Shown here: piece after piece, positions 11,601 through 24,643 of the stretch
How positions within the stretch are numbered: the stretch's first letter is position 1
How the letters are laid out: every line of letters begins with the position of its first letter
Source: Phytophthora hibernalis
Taxonomy: Eukaryota; Oomycota; Peronosporomycetes; Peronosporales; Peronosporaceae
NCBI GenBank assembly: GCA_012656075.1
Contig: JAAKBF010000080.1
Location: forward strand, 1-64,000
Direction: 5' to 3'
Length of the DNA stretch: 64,000 nucleotides
Translations under genes and position numbers: made by a program
The notes under the pieces: model-generated
Database searches by the model: none
Seen by the model: only the letters and a program-made list of their open reading frames with translations
Told to the model about the DNA's origin: nothing

Positions 11601-13640
11601 GACATTCCACCTTAGCCTGGCTAGTCAACTCGACCGGTTTCCAAGGCCGGCTCGGTTACTGGGCCGCGTTACTCTCTGAATGGACGTTGGAGATCAGGAA
11701 GTGTACGGAAGGGGAAGACGAGATCTTGGGAGCCATCGCGGCAAGCATCACCCCTCGCGCGGAAGTAGATGAGACGTTGATCGCAATTGCACCAGTGAAA
11801 GAACCCCGACAGACGGTCATCATGCCGCCGCCTACAGTGGAAGAAGGAGAGAGCCTGTTAGTCGCGAGTTTCGATGGATCAGCACGTGTCAAACGCAGCA
11901 GCGGAGCGTACAGTGCTATCATCTGGAAGCTGCCGGAATGGACGATCGTGTCAGCCGCGTCGGAGTATGCACCCGATTTGACTGTGAACGAGGCCGAATA
12001 CCGTGGTCTTCTGTTATGTTTCGATTTTGTCCGCCATGGACAGGGGCGGATTGTAATCTGTGGAGATTCCAATTTGGTGATCCGACAAATGCGAGGCGAG
12101 ATCGCGTGCAACGCTCCGGGTGTGCAATTGCTGCGGAAGAAGGCGATGGATCGGCTTGGATCGTGGCCGAAGCACGAGTTCCTGCACATGAAACGAGATT
12201 GGAATCAAAGTGCAGACAAGTTAGCTAGCGCCGCCCTTCAACGCGAAGAAGGAACTGTGGTTACCTTGGCAAGAAGATCGTCAAGACTTGATCACGCTCA
12301 ACCGCCTGGACGAGCTTCTCAAGCCGAGAGATGACAGCAATGTCGCCCGCGTAGCCGCTGTAACGAGATCAACGCGACGTCGGAGGGCACCACCGAACGC
12401 CTTGGAAGAAACAATCGTGCAGCATATACGGGGTGAGCGGATTGTCCAAGCCCAGAATGAAGAGAAGTGGATAGTCGATCTGAAAGCGTACCTGAATGGA
12501 GACGTTGGAGGCCTGACTGCGAAGGAAGCGAAGACGTGTGCCAAGATCGCAGATCATTATGAGCTGGACGAGAGCGATCTGCTGCTCTACACCCACCGTC
12601 GATCGAGACGGCCGAAGCTCAGGACGAGGTCGCGAAGCTCGTAGTGCCGGAGACCCTGCATCAGACGTCTTACACCTTTATCATACGAGTTTGGACGGGG
12701 AACATCAGAATCGGAACGTACCGTCGGATCAGAACCGGGTTTATGTCCGATTTCTTCCGCGCATTCAGCCGGATTGTGGGTCAGAAACAGAAAGCTACGA
12801 TGGCGTATAGACCACAAGCGAACGGAACGGCCGAAATGATGGTGCAGACGCTGACTCGCGCTCTCAAGATGTATGTCGCAGACGTAAATCAACAAGGCTG
12901 GGACAGGCGACGTGCGCGAACGGCTGATCGTTCGCGCTGAATACGGCTGGGAAGTATGCGACGTCGCGATCGGGAGCCTCGACCTTGGAGATATCACGTG
13001 CAGAATACTGGGCGCGCGAGGGAGCAGGTGAACGAACGCCTCCGGGCCGCGATTCGGTCGCGGGCGGACGAGCACGAGCGCCGTCTGGTTGTACCTGGAT
13101 AGACTGAAAGAAGCGTACGCACGCAAGTTAGCCCACATGGGCACGGTCCGTTTCGGGTGATCGAAATGGTAGGGAATCATGCGGCGAGGCTGGAGATCGC
13201 TGGCACCGAGTATCGCCTGTTCCTGGTTGTCCACGTGTCCAAACTGAAGCCAGTGCGGAGTTTTCCGGATCGTCCTACGTTGAAGTTAACTGTGGACGAG
13301 GGAGACCGTTTCGATTTTGATGAAGCGATCTTATCAGAAGATAGCTGGGAAGGACGTCTCGAGAAGGCGAATACGAGGTGGAAAAGATGGCAGGGATGAG
13401 ATCGGGTCGACGGACGCGCTACGGCCGCGTTCACCGCGAATTCTAAGTGTGGAAAGGCTACGACGACCCTTCATGGGTCGACGAAACCGATCTGCCTTGT
13501 TGCGCGAATACGAGCGGGGAATGACCAATCGTAGCCGTTTCAGGTCATGCAGTCGCATGAGGCGGAGGAGAGCTTGTAGCAGGTTGGCTGTTGCGGGCGG
13601 AGAAAGGGAAGAAGATTGTGTGGGGAGGCCACATTGAGGT
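8695..13640 (+). pseudogene. Ty3/gypsy pol with extra RNase H and chromodomain
   Basis: The piece begins with the end of Gag: a Cys/His knuckle (CGKKGHR) and PMEEFYNLIRQWYTPNKHG up to a stop near 8880. Then come a protease (LLFDSGAEVS near 9175), reverse transcriptase (RLCIDYRLIN near 10545, SIDMASGFW, SYIDDILVTA at about 10906), a connection/RNase H (ILVIVIYASQWAISAAL near 11390, lacking the usual first Asp), an archaeal-type RNase H (11858-12242), integrase and a chromodomain (EYEVEKMAGMRSGRR, then VWKGYDDPSWVDETDL, 13365-13490). Integrase has lost roughly its first two catalytic Asp regions: the zinc-binding part joins directly to FMSDFFRAF, with NGTAEMMVQTLTR retained. Stops and frameshifts occur throughout. 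No LTR borders it; a copia relic abuts it on the left and an oppositely oriented gag on the right. Confidence 0.88.
11858..12242 (+). other. Archaeal-type RNase H domain (aRNH) in gypsy pol
   Basis: This intact stretch of the pol above carries all four acidic positions of an RNase H: Asp in ASFDGSARVK (11873), Glu in VNEAEYRGLLL, Asp in ICGDSNLVIRQM and Asp in WNQSADKLAS. It follows a first RNase H whose leading Asp is replaced in the phrase VIYASQWA. Extra RNase H domains of archaeal type are known in plant Tat elements and have been reported in oomycete LTR retrotransposons. The likely role is removal of RNA from the RNA-DNA hybrid and primer processing in place of the degraded first RNase H. 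Confidence 0.75.
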
Positions 13641-13749
13641 GGAAGGATTATTTGTGGAAGTAACGTACGTGGGGGCGAAGTCACCAGTGAAGAGCGGCAA
13701 TCGCTCAATAAGCAAGGAAGATCGACAAATCAAAAGAAAGAAGAGGCCA

Positions 13750-16603
13750 AAGTAGAAAGGAGATTATCAAGATCGAGGTTTAGCAGGTGCGTTGCGACTA
13801 GCCAAGTTCGCCTACTCTTCGGCAATCGGAGGACAGAACTTGGCAGAGATACGCCGAACGTGAGAGCCGGGGTGGTTCGCTATATCGTTGCGATACTGGT
13901 TCCGCCACGGTTCCGCTGCGTCGATCTCTCGCAGCGCATCCAGCAGAGTCGAAGGCGGCTGATCACAGGCAAGACCGGGGTACCAGGATCCCTTCTCCCC
14001 GGGCGAGAATAGTGAAGGAAGAAGGGATCAAGAAGCAGGTCCAGATCACAGTGACCCGCGATCATCCCATGGAGAACAAGTTTCAGGAAGGACTTCCAAC
14101 GTGCCCCGAGACGAGATCGCCGCCGTCTCTCTTCACAGAATGCGGCCAGGGCAGCTTCCATTTTGCGCAACACAGAACTGACGGGGAAGGAGTGAGTCGA
14201 CTCCAACACTGCCTGGCGATGCGTCTCCTCCCACTCCAAGTACTTGGCCGCGATCTCGGTAAACCAACCCGTCACTTCGAAAGACACGGGTTCAACGACG
14301 AAGTACAGGTTGTCCCAAGGCGCCTCGTCGTAAAGTGCAGTGATCTGTTCCTCTGTGATCAACTCCGGATTCTAAAGACTCTCCGAAGGCGTCGTTTCAC
14401 CCGGAGGAAACCAGTAGCGAGGTTTGGCGAAGTGGTGGAAGAACAAATTAATGTCGAGCTCAGCCACGCTCACGCGACCAATATATCGAGCGAGCCACGG
14501 GGAAACTTCTGCAGGGGTTCGACGGCGGCGGTCACGATAGCTTGGTATCCAGTCACCACGCGCTACGGTAGTGGGAGGCAGCAGATCCCACCGCGCGGGA
14601 AGGAGAAGCCGGTTCCGGCGCGATCGCGGTATACTAGTAACACTGTCGTCGCTAGTGGACGAATCATGGTCACCAATTTGGCTGTTGCCATCGCTGGACC
14701 GATCGCCATCGTCACTGACAGCTCCAGAGCATCTTCACCACTCCCGTCAGATTGTCTTGGTTACGGGATGACCTCTCGGAAGAGTCGGACGCACCGTCAA
14801 TCGGGCGATCAGATGACCCTCCGCCAGATGCACCCGCCGAAGACGAGCGTCGTCGGGCAGAAGACCGTGAACTTGTCAAAGCAGCCCGAAAAATGTCGTC
14901 GTCACTGCCGGATGCTTCGGAGGAGGAGATATCTCGCGCGAGCACGAGATCGGCTTCCCCACGCGCCGGCTTGAACCAGAGGATGGACTTCTGCATGGCG
15001 AGTTGCGGCCGGGCGAATGGGCTCGAGAGCGGCGGCGGGAGGCGGCAAACAGCTTGGAGACCGTGGACTGCGGGGTCGTTTGGGATTTCCGACTGGCACC
15101 GGCGTTTGAGAATCGGGCGTAACCGAAGCGGATGCCGCGATGGAGCCAGGCTGGACCAAGGAGATCAGTCCGGCTACGCGATCACGGATGACATCGCGAT
15201 CTTGTATTGCTTGATCGCGCTCTGCTTTGAACACCACGGAAGGCGGTCTGAACAGCCGCCAGGTCGCGCAGCAAAGTGTCATTCTCCTTCTGCAGAGTCT
15301 GGAGGCGACCTTGGTTTGCCTGCAGCGAATTCACGCTACGCTCAAGTCTCGCAATAGATGCACGATCCGACGCGATCTGGGACTCTATGAAGAAGCGACA
15401 AAAAGAGTTAGTACAGCGTCACAGAGACATGAAAGCGGCGACGGTAACGTACGAGTGGACGCGAGATCGAGCATGGCCACGCTCATTAGTCACCCGTCTC
15501 AGGTTGATGTTAGCGGAACGTAACTGAGTCTCCGCGGCATCCGCCCGATCGTGCTCGCGGTCACAGCGTGACTGCGATCTAAACCTGGGCAGCGGCGATT
15601 TGTTGCTGATTACGTGCCTGTAAATCGGCGACGCGCTGCTCCAGTCGAGACACGCCCACGAAGCCGAGAGGGCATCGTCGAGTGCTTGCGAAGCTTCGTG
15701 AGTCCGGATGTCGCCTTCAGCTTGCGCCAGGTCGTGACGATATCGATCGCAGTCGACCGTAACCTGATCGCGCTCAGCAGCGCGGTCACGCTCGTCTTGA
15801 AGGGCCGCGATACGACGAGCGAAGACAGGAGAGGCGCCTGCAGCTGAAGTCGCGGTCGCCAGTTGCCTAGCAGGCTACCGACTTCGTTCTGCAAGCGCGC
15901 AATCTCCTCGTCGCGCACCACTTGAGTAACACGCAGTTGATCCCGGAGTGCCTCGACCTCTCGCGATTTGTCAAGCGTTCCTGCAGTGCACGCTCGTAGT
16001 CCGCGGACACTTGCAACGCATCCCGGTAACGACGATGGAGGATCTCGTACTGGTGCTGGCAGTGCAAAACGTAGGGTGACGCCGCTGCGTATGCCTCGTT
16101 CAACTCGCTCTCGAGACGGTCGGCACGCGTTTTCTGGTCAGCGTATGCACGCTGCAGATTTGCGTGGTCTTCCGCCAAGTCCGACCCAGCGTCAGCGCGA
16201 TCCAGCAGCTCGTTGAATGTCGCGAGGAAAGCTTGCGCAGCTTCGCGGTGGACGGGAGGGCGCAATCGGGAGAGTGGAGACTACTGGAGTGTGTGAGGTC
16301 GGTCTCGGACCTGGTGCTATCGGCGACGGCGACGCTGGGAAGGCCCGAAGAACTGGGCTGCGGAGCGGCAACCATGGAGGAGTGGAGACGGCGACGGGGA
16401 AGATGACGTCGGGAAGTCGAGTGGCGTGCGCTGGCGGCGGCTGCTGTACGGCCTTTTCCAGCGCAGGGGGCGATTGACGTGAAGCGGTCTGGCTCTTGTA
16501 GAGCTTCACCAATCGGAGGCGACATGAAGACCCAAAGATCACGATTGATGGATCGCGACTCGAGAGCTGCAGCTGTGTCTGGTTGCATCCGGTTGTGTGA
16601 CAT
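13750..16603 (-). pseudogene. Long coiled-coil Gag of a gypsy element
   Basis: Read leftward from a Met at 16603, this shows a Ser/Pro/Ala-rich head, a long heptad-like helical region (LNELLDRADAGSDLAEDHAN near 16210; LQRAYADQKTRADRLESELN after it), an acidic Ser-rich linker (SSSEASGSDDDIFRAA near 14925), and a capsid-like domain at 14362-13880 (EEQITALYDEAPWDNLYF, then ESTHSFPVSSVLRKMEAALA, then DLDLLLDPFFLHYS). Three or more frame changes break it. The zinc knuckle expected next is absent here but is the first thing found in the pol at 8695 on the other strand, so gag and pol look like two halves of one family placed tail to tail. Confidence 0.75.
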
Positions 16604-17807
16604 CTGGGCGAGACCTGACTGGTGTACCAACAATGGGGTACACCCCGACCTGATTCGTCTGGCGCAATTATTCCGATACGCAATCTGTTGCAATCATTCC
16701 AAACGATCTGGAATCATTGAGACACGCGATCTGCCAACTCGCGATCTGCCAACTCGCGATCTGCCAACATGCAACCTGCCAACTCGGGGGTTGATCTGGA
16801 GCAATCATTTCGGTACGGGCGATCACATGGATTGTGGGTACAATGGAGCTATCAATTCGTTACGGTATCGCGATCTTGGTACATAATATCAGGTTCAAGG
16901 TACAATGCGCAAACAGGAAGCACGCAAGAGGGATAGGAAGAGAGCGAGATGGGGAGAGCTTTAGGACCTTTACTTTGGTATAATATATTCCGATTTGCCT
17001 TGCAAGACGCAAGTGTTTTCTAGACTACCGGGGAAGGAGGTACGGCCTACCCGAAGAAGAACTCACTACGCCAACCAAGAACACGACGTACACCTGGATA
17101 GCTTGGCCAGGGTACGCTCGCACATCAATCTCACCACAAGATCCCGCCAAGAGGAGGCGGCAAGCAACGAAAAGGGCTACAACAGCACAAGAAAAGGATG
17201 CACCCCCACGCGATCGGTTTGAACCAAGACTCGATCGCAGCATACCGACGACCGCGTGAAGAATACCCGCGTGGCCGTCACCCACAGACCCCGGAAGGAG
17301 CAACCAAGCTCAACCTCCGCCTTGGTCACTACTGAACGTCTTCGCGAACACCGGAAGAGCGTAACCCGCCCAGCCGTCGGGTACATACAAGGTGACTACA
17401 AGGTTTCGATCGCGCCAGATCAACGGAGTACCCCTCCGACAGTCGGCAGTCCGGGCGTACCGTGCGCAAGCTTCGAACGCGTCAGCAATAGTGACTAAGA
17501 ATTCCACAATTATACTGAGGTCGTTGGAACACCCCAGAGCGTCGTTGGTTTGCTTTAGCGCGCAGATGCGCTCCTCGATGTGGTTAGCCGTTTTGTCACG
17601 AATTTTGGCAATTCTTTTCGAGTCATTGGTGACGTGGTATAGCGCTCACGTCCATGTTCAGCACTTGCGAAAATATCCTACCGCTGTAGCGGCTAGGACC
17701 ATCGACGCTCGGGCTTTGTTGATCTTTTCGTCTGAACAAAGATTGAAAACTGTTAGGGTGAGTACATGTTCTGAGTGGGTAGTCTAGTTGCTTCACTGAC
17801 TCTATGA
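16604..17807. other. Non-coding stretch upstream of the minus-strand gag
   Basis: Apart from the 15 bp array, I see no gene here. The sequence ggtgtaccaacaatggggta near 16620 with its matching end cacc forms a small inverted repeat, and similar gtac-rich phrases recur to about 16910. This could be the decayed LTR of the gag element, but no second copy exists to define its ends. The region 16990-17800 has only short overlapping frames without known motifs. Confidence 0.4.
16726..16785. repeat. Four tandem 15 bp repeats
   Basis: Four copies of gcgatctgccaactc lie head to tail at 16726, 16741, 16756 and 16771; the first two are identical, the third differs at the last two bases and the fourth at two bases. 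The array sits upstream of the minus-strand gag, in what may be the LTR or leader of that element. Confidence 0.9.
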
Positions 17808-20800
17808 ATGTCATCTAAATCTACTTTTGACAATCTTATTCAGCTGAGGAATTCTTCAAACATCTTCTCAACTGCCAGCCCCTGCAGGGTGTGCATGGAC
17901 CGCGCTGACTCACTCGCAGCTGTCCCATTCACACCAAAAGTTGCGGCGGCACCCGATGGAGAAGAGGGCATCTTCGTGCCGACGATGATATGCGGCGCAG
18001 TCATGATGGCAGCGACGGTGACCAAGAACGGCAAGGCCATTGTGCCTCTGAGGGTGGCAAGCGGAAGCTCCTAGCAAGAAGGAGCTCGGCGTGTGGATCC
18101 CGCTCGAGAAAGACATGCAAGTGCTGGCGATGAGCGGAGCGATCGACAGCGACAGACTAGGCGACTGGCTGAACGAGTTGGGCGACACGGAGACGCCACT
18201 CGACAACGAGGACGAAGTACGAGTTGGAGGTGACGAACCTGACGCTACACGGGAAATTGTCCAGGACAAGGGCGACTGTCCACCCGTTACAGCGTTAGAC
18301 GTCCAGCACCACATTGACACCGGCAAGGAGGCACCGATCATGATGAAACGGCGCCGACACGCGCAGATGGAGGATGCGACGATTGAAACCAACGTCAGCA
18401 AGATGCTGAACGCCGGCGTGATCGAAGAAGGCAACGTAGCATGGGGGTTTCCTGTGGTTCTCGTTAGGAAGAAGGACGGTGAAATGCGGTTTTGCATTGA
18501 CTACCGCGCGCTGAACAAAATCACGAAGCGAGATGTCTACCCGCTACCAAGAATTGATGAAACTTTGGAAGCACTAGGCGGAGCAAGGCTTTTTACTACT
18601 TTGGACCTACGGTCGGGCTACTGGCAGATTGGAATGGCACCGGAGGACGGCCTTCACTACGAAACATGGACTTTATCGGTTTGTTCGGATGCCCTTTGTC
18701 CTAATGAACGCACCCTCGACTTTCCAACGGATGGTCAACGGCGTACTGCGTGGACTTACGTGGTTAAGTTGTTTGGTGTATCTAGACGACTTAGTTGTTT
18801 TTACTCGTGGGGGCATTGAGCGCCATGTAGTTGAGCTAGCTACTGTACTCGAGCGACTTTCGGCTGCAGGCCTCACGCTCAAGCTCAAGAAGTGTGTGTT
18901 CGCTACGGAGACGATGGAGTACTTAGGGCACGAACTGAGCAGCGATGGTGTACGGCCCGTACAACGACTGGTGACGGCGGTAGCGGAGTTTCCACGGCCG
19001 CGCAATGCAGTGGAGGTGAAGCGATTCGTCCACTTGGCGGGCTACTACAGGAAGTTCATCGAGGCATTCGGCTCGATAATGGCCCCGATGACGCGGTTGC
19101 TGAAGAAAGATCAGGAGTGGGAATGGAGTGAGGCACAGGAGTTTGCGTTCGTGCGAGTCAAGGCGGCGCTGACAACGAAGCCTTTGCTCGTCTATCCCGA
19201 CTTCACGCTGCCTTTTCGATTGGTGACAGACGCTAGCAAGATAGGACTCGGCGCGTGCCTTATGCAGGATCAGGGCCGAGGATGGCAACCTATCGCCTAC
19301 GCAAGTAAGGTGAACAGCAGTGCAGAGAGTAACTACTCTATCACGGAGTTGGAGTGTTTGGCAGTCGTATGGAGTGTGAAATTGTTCCGGCCGTACTTGA
19401 ATGGCAGAGAATTCGTGATCATTACGGACCACTCGGCGCTCAAGTGGCTCATGACGAGACCCAACCTAGCTGGACGACTACACAGGTGGTCACTGACTCT
19501 TCAAGAGTATGCGTTTTCGATTGAGTACCGGCCGGGTACTACTAACGTTGTGGCTGACGCCTTATCTCGGCGCCAGCAGAAGTTCGAGCAGTGGTGGGAC
19601 GGCGACAGCCGCCAGGACGACCGACGGCACGAACGACCCAGACGGCAGCGACAGGCGAGTCGGAGCCGAAGACAGAGGACGACGAACCAGTGCCGGCAAC
19701 TCAAACGAAGCGGCAGTGACGGAGACAGCCGCCATAACGACGAACGGCACGAAGGAACCAATGGTGGCCGCATACGGTGGCGGAACGGAGACGCACAGTG
19801 CGCCGGGGTTGACGAACCGGCCACTGACTCGAGAATCAAAGCGTCAAAGCGTCTACTGGAGGAAGCGGCAGCGGCGGCCCTGACGGCAGCACGCTGCAGC
19901 CCTGAATGACTTGACGACGGACGACGTCGACGGTGACGGCCCGACACGGCACGTGGCGATGAACGACGGCAGCAGATACGGCTGTGACCAGAAGTGCATC
20001 TCTGACCCTGAATGACGAGGCGGGCGGCGACCCGCCTCGACCCGAGACGACGGCTGGCGGAGTGGCGGTCACAGCGACCACACGACAGCCGACACGCGTA
20101 GCACCGGCCACGACGACACTGACGGCTGAACGGGTGACAAGTACGGCGGTGGCCACGACGGCTACACCACCAGCGGCCGAGACATGGCGACTGGACGACC
20201 ACGACGGAGTATGAGAGCTATGGAGGTGGTGACGATGATCGAAGACACCAGCAAGGCACCGAAGCCGAAGCAACCGAATATGACAGCGACGGGTGCAGCA
20301 GGCGATAAGCCGCGACAAACGACGGAGGTGCTCACTACTGGAGCAACGAGTCATCACGAAGGCGTACAGCGCAACGGACCAAGGGCACAACGGAGTTGAC
20401 GGTGACTGACGGAGGCCCCTGTCACGACACAAGGCGCTGGCTCTCGTGACGCTGCTGGTGCGACCCTGAACGAAGACGACGAGACGGCGCCGATGGAGCC
20501 GACGCTACAAGTGACGGACACGGAGATCGACGAAGCACAGCGACACAGCAAGCTGGTGCAACAGCTGCTGAAGGACGGTGTGTACCACGGCATGGCGGTG
20601 GAGAGGACGTACGGCCTAGTGACTATCGACACTCAGCACGGCAAGCGTGTTGTGTTGCCGCCGGCGCTGTGGGCGTCGATCTTCAAGGACATGCATGGTT
20701 CGGTTTGGGCCGGACATCTTCGTGGGCCACATACCTATGGACGAGTGGCACAATTGTACTGGTGGCCGCGACTACAACGAGATGCGATCCGATGGGTACG

Positions 20801-22123
20801 TGGATGCCAAGAATGCGGAGCAGGAAAGCTCGACCGCGCGAGGTGATCCCACCACTACGAAGTATCCTTGGTGGTGATGTGGGCGACCGATGGGCGTTAG
20901 ATCTTGCTGGACCCTTTCCGGTGGCTGACGGCGGCGAACGATATGTGATCGCGGCGCTGGAGTACGTGACGAGGTACGCGGTGGCGAAGTGCGTGACGCA
21001 ACACACTGCGGAGAACGTTGCAACATTCCTGATGGAGGACGTTGTACTGAAATTTGGAGTATTCCGTGAACTACTGACTGATGGAGCCCCAGAGGTGGTG
21101 GACAAGGTGATCGAGCAACTAGTGCTCCTGTTGCAAGCGAACCGGATCACCCCAGTCCCGTACAGACCGCAGATGATTGGCTTGGTGGAGCGATTCCATC
21201 GCTCCTGGAAGGACTGCGTGTCCACGTTCATGTCGAACAGGCGCAGAATGACTGGAACCTATATGTGAAGTTTGCGGTGTACGCGTATAACTCTGCGCGA
21301 CACTCAACCGTGGCCCTGATCCCGAACGAACGGATGATGGGACAGCAGTTGAGAGCTCCTAACGAACTGCTACGGCGGATAGAGACGACGGAGGCTGGCG
21401 ATCTGATGGAATACCACAAGCGGCCGCTGAGAACGATAGAGCGGAGCCATGAGCGCGCAGATAAAGCACAGCTCAAGGAGCAAGCGCGCCAGGCACGCTA
21501 CTATAACCGCAAAGTGCGGAAGAAACGGACGTTTGCTGTTGGTGATCGCGTCTGGGTCTACAACCCGCCGCGTGGCCCCAAAGCTACTAAATTTGTACAA
21601 CAGTGGATGGGACCGATGCGGATAACGGAAGGCGCTGGCTACGAGATCTATGTGCTACAGCGAGAGGACAAGAATGAAGCGCCCGAAGTAATGATAGCAC
21701 ACGTGTCGTTTATTGTGAGCTACCACTACCCGGAGTCCCTACTGCAGCAAGTGGCGAACGACCTGCAAACGGAGCTGGACGATGAAGACGAAGTCGCAGA
21801 CGGCGATGGCACGACGGCAAGAGCAGTTGTACGTGCAGCGACGGCAGCTCGCCATACAGCACCGGCTGGACGAGCACCGAAGCGACATCGAAGTACAGTT
21901 GACAGTACACCGACAACCCGTGGCACGTGTACACGAATGGTAGAGACTCGGAGACGGCGGCGACGAAACAAGACCGGCCAGTACGTGCTTGAATACGAGC
22001 TCCGACCACTTGGACTTGGCTGAAAAGATGTTGACGAACGGCGGTGGGTATCGGTCAGCGAGTATGACCGACTACTGCAAAACGGTGGAGTCGTGGAAGA
22101 CCCCATTGTTGAGGAAGTCGTGT
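17808..22123 (+). pseudogene. Ty3/gypsy pol (RT, RNase H, integrase)
   Basis: This is the best kept gypsy pol in the window. RT: VLVRKKDGEMRFCIDYRALN near 18470, DLRSGYWQI, a one-step frameshift near 18660, then VYLDDLVVF near 18779. RNase H: LVTDASKIGLGA near 19225, ITELECLAVV, IITDHSALKWL. A long Arg/Asp/Gln-rich linker follows (19580-20480). Integrase has the zinc motif (HGSVWAGHLRGPHTYGR ... GCQECGAGK) at about 20690-20840, a frameshift, then the catalytic triad in WALDLAGPFP (20900), LLTDGAPE and GLVERFHRSWKD (about 21190), and a basic C-terminal domain DRVWVYNPPRGPKATKF. A chromodomain-like tail (RRWVSVSEYDRLL) ends in a TAA at 22121-22123. Only a few frameshifts separate it from an open pol, so it may be fairly young. 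The 5' part (LTR, gag, most of protease) is missing. Confidence 0.9.
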
Positions 22124-22940
22124 AACAGGGTGGCGGCGTCAGCTGCCAGCACCCCGCACGACAATGGGCAAATGGACGGAGCTGGAGGCGACGGCCGACA
22201 GCATGGACGAACGAACGGAGATGGAGGCGACGGCCGACAGACTGGACGGATGGATGAAGACTGGCTGGGCAGTGGCACTGGCCAGTACACTGGGCGGACG
22301 GGCGAATGAACGGAGCTGGTTGGACGAGACGTCGCTCGGCTGGCGGAATGGACGTGCGGCTGCAGCTGATTCGCAACGAAGAGAGTGGCAGCGACCCTCT
22401 AGCGGTCGGCAGCACGCCGAAGTTGAACGATTTGGGGGCGGCCGACGCGCGAGCCAAACCCTCACCTTACAACTTGCACTGAAGAGTGCGAACGACGACC
22501 CAGCGAGGTTGCATTGGACAGAATGGACGGACGGACGACGGACGAACGACTGCGCGCCCCCGGAAGAAGCTGGCGACGACTAAGGAGTTGGTGCAGGGTA
22601 GCCGAGCTGCCCAAGTTTGCTGACGGCTGCGACACGAGGACGGGAGCCGAGAAGTAGAGGGCCGAGTGGCTAAGTGAGCGTCGATTGACGACTAGGAGTT
22701 GCTGTACGTGTATTGCGACGGATAGGAGGCAAGCGGAACGAGCGGACGTAGTGTATTGATTGAACGAACGTAAATAAAGTAGGTCGTGCTGCCAGACGGG
22801 CACACACCGGCGCATCGGGAACGAGTTGACCCGTTGACGGCCTGACGGACTTTGGAATTCGCAATCGGCGCTGCTGCGACCAACCCCGGCGTGCAGGGGA
22901 TACAAGCAGTGCACGTTGTACATTCTTGTTCCCAACAAGG
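22121..22940 (+). repeat. Probable 3' LTR of the gypsy pol
   Basis: Immediately at the pol stop codon the sequence TGTAACAGGGTGGCGG begins, the typical start of oomycete gypsy LTRs in this window. A 17-18 bp phrase ggaggcgacggccgaca occurs at 22184 and 22223. An AATAAA is present at 22773-22778 and could serve in polyadenylation. The end cannot be fixed because the 5' LTR is absent; ttgtaca near 22921 is a candidate. Confidence 0.5.
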
Positions 22941-24330
22941 GGTTAGGAGTTGGGATGAAACTAACGTGATTTAGGCTTTTCAGAATATGTGCTGGTCCTG
23001 GTCCAAGTGCGCGCTGGAATGGGAGGGGATTATGTGTGAAGCGCCCAACCGCTGAAGCTGACATGGATACACACGTAGCGGGGGCTATGCGTCCAGGTGC
23101 TGCGACGCCTTCTACTGAGCTGCATACTGATGAAAACGTCGGCGACTGCCTGCGCCACCTACCCCACGTGTGCTTTGATAGTTTATCGAGGCCCAAGGAA
23201 AGCAAGGAACACGCAGAAACCCGCGTCTAAAGTGATGCAGACTCGCACGAAGGGGCCAACGACATGGTCTCAAATCCACTGAAGAGCCGCTTTATGATGG
23301 TCGGGCGGGCTTCCGCATCCCCATCATGTAGACGGTCAGGTAGAGAAGCAGGAACTACATGTATCATTTTGTGCAGCGTAAATGTGTGTCGAAGTATTTT
23401 CTTCTTTGCAATGCCTTCTCGAAGGTCTGTGGCGAGACGGTAGATTATCTACATATCTACCTATATATGTTGACTCTTGCAGAGCCAAGTGGGAGCCCAT
23501 TCGAACCGTGGTGGCCGCTCTGACAGCTCCAGCGCACAGATGACCGCGGTGGCTGCTGCTTGGTGATTCTTCTTAAATTCCCCGTCCAGAACAAAATTCC
23601 GACTTCAGAACACCTGTGTGTGGTGCTCTGAAAACAGATATTCTCGGAATGCGGACACACAAACTGGCACACTGTACCAGAGTCATCTCTCAGAGACGCG
23701 CAAAAAGGGAGCCCAGCATGTATTCCGGCACTTGGAGCAGGTCCTAAGGCCAAACAAATTAGGGAAATTACTGCGCCCGGTGGTATATGGATACACGGTG
23801 AGAAAGCTACACGCATTGGGAGGGATTTTGTTTAAGTGAATACGCAGGCATGATAGGCAGAGTTACAAGTAGCAACCGTTTAATTAAAAGCCAAGTGATC
23901 GATGAATTTAGGATTCCTTCACCACTCCTTCAACCACGAAGTACAGCTTATTTTTCGCCTTCATTTGAGATTGTTCCTATCAGTATCTCCGAATCGATAC
24001 AATCCAAAAATGGCGTACATGAATATGAAGTGCAGTTTGCACGACGAATTCCAATCCATTTTTTTCACTTTAAAACTTAGTTTGCTGAGCTCAAAAGTAA
24101 CATCCAGAGTTGCGAAGTCGCGGCTTTGTTACCAAAATAGTCCCAGAAATCTATTTAAATACCTTTATTACAAAACTCGCCCAAACATTAATGAATATAT
24201 ATAAATATATTATTCAAGTATTTCAAAAATTGTCCATGAATTAAATAAATAATTTGTTCTTTGTGTTAGGTACCCCATACAAACAACTAGAAAAACGTCG
24301 GGCAACTGGAGAATCCAAGTCCTACATTTG
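22941..24330. other. Stretch without recognisable gene
   Basis: Only short frames without motifs are seen. From about 23840 the sequence becomes AT-rich up to the left end of the piggyBac element. Nothing supports a gene here. Confidence 0.5.
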
Positions 24331-24643
24331 TTAACCCCTTACTTGCCATATGTTGTACTGTTTTACATTAGAAGAGTATAGGTGTTTTCGGCATCTATGT
24401 TATGTTGGAGGTCCAAAATAAGTTCATTTGACTTGATCTTTGTATTGACGAGGGTAGTATAATGAAGTCAATACGTTTTATTGTTGCAAATAAAGTCCAA
24501 ATGCACAGGCTTAGGGCAAATATCTCTGGATCAGTTAGGTCAGGGGTAGAGTGCAAATAAATAGGGCGGCTTCAACCATCAAAAGATTGTGGGGCCGACA
24601 GCCACCAAACTCCCTCATTTCTAAAAAGATCCGGAAGAAGAAG

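Noticed and set aside
17808..22123. Gypsy pol considered as a complete, active element
   Set aside because: 5' LTR, gag and most of protease are missing and at least two frameshifts break the pol.
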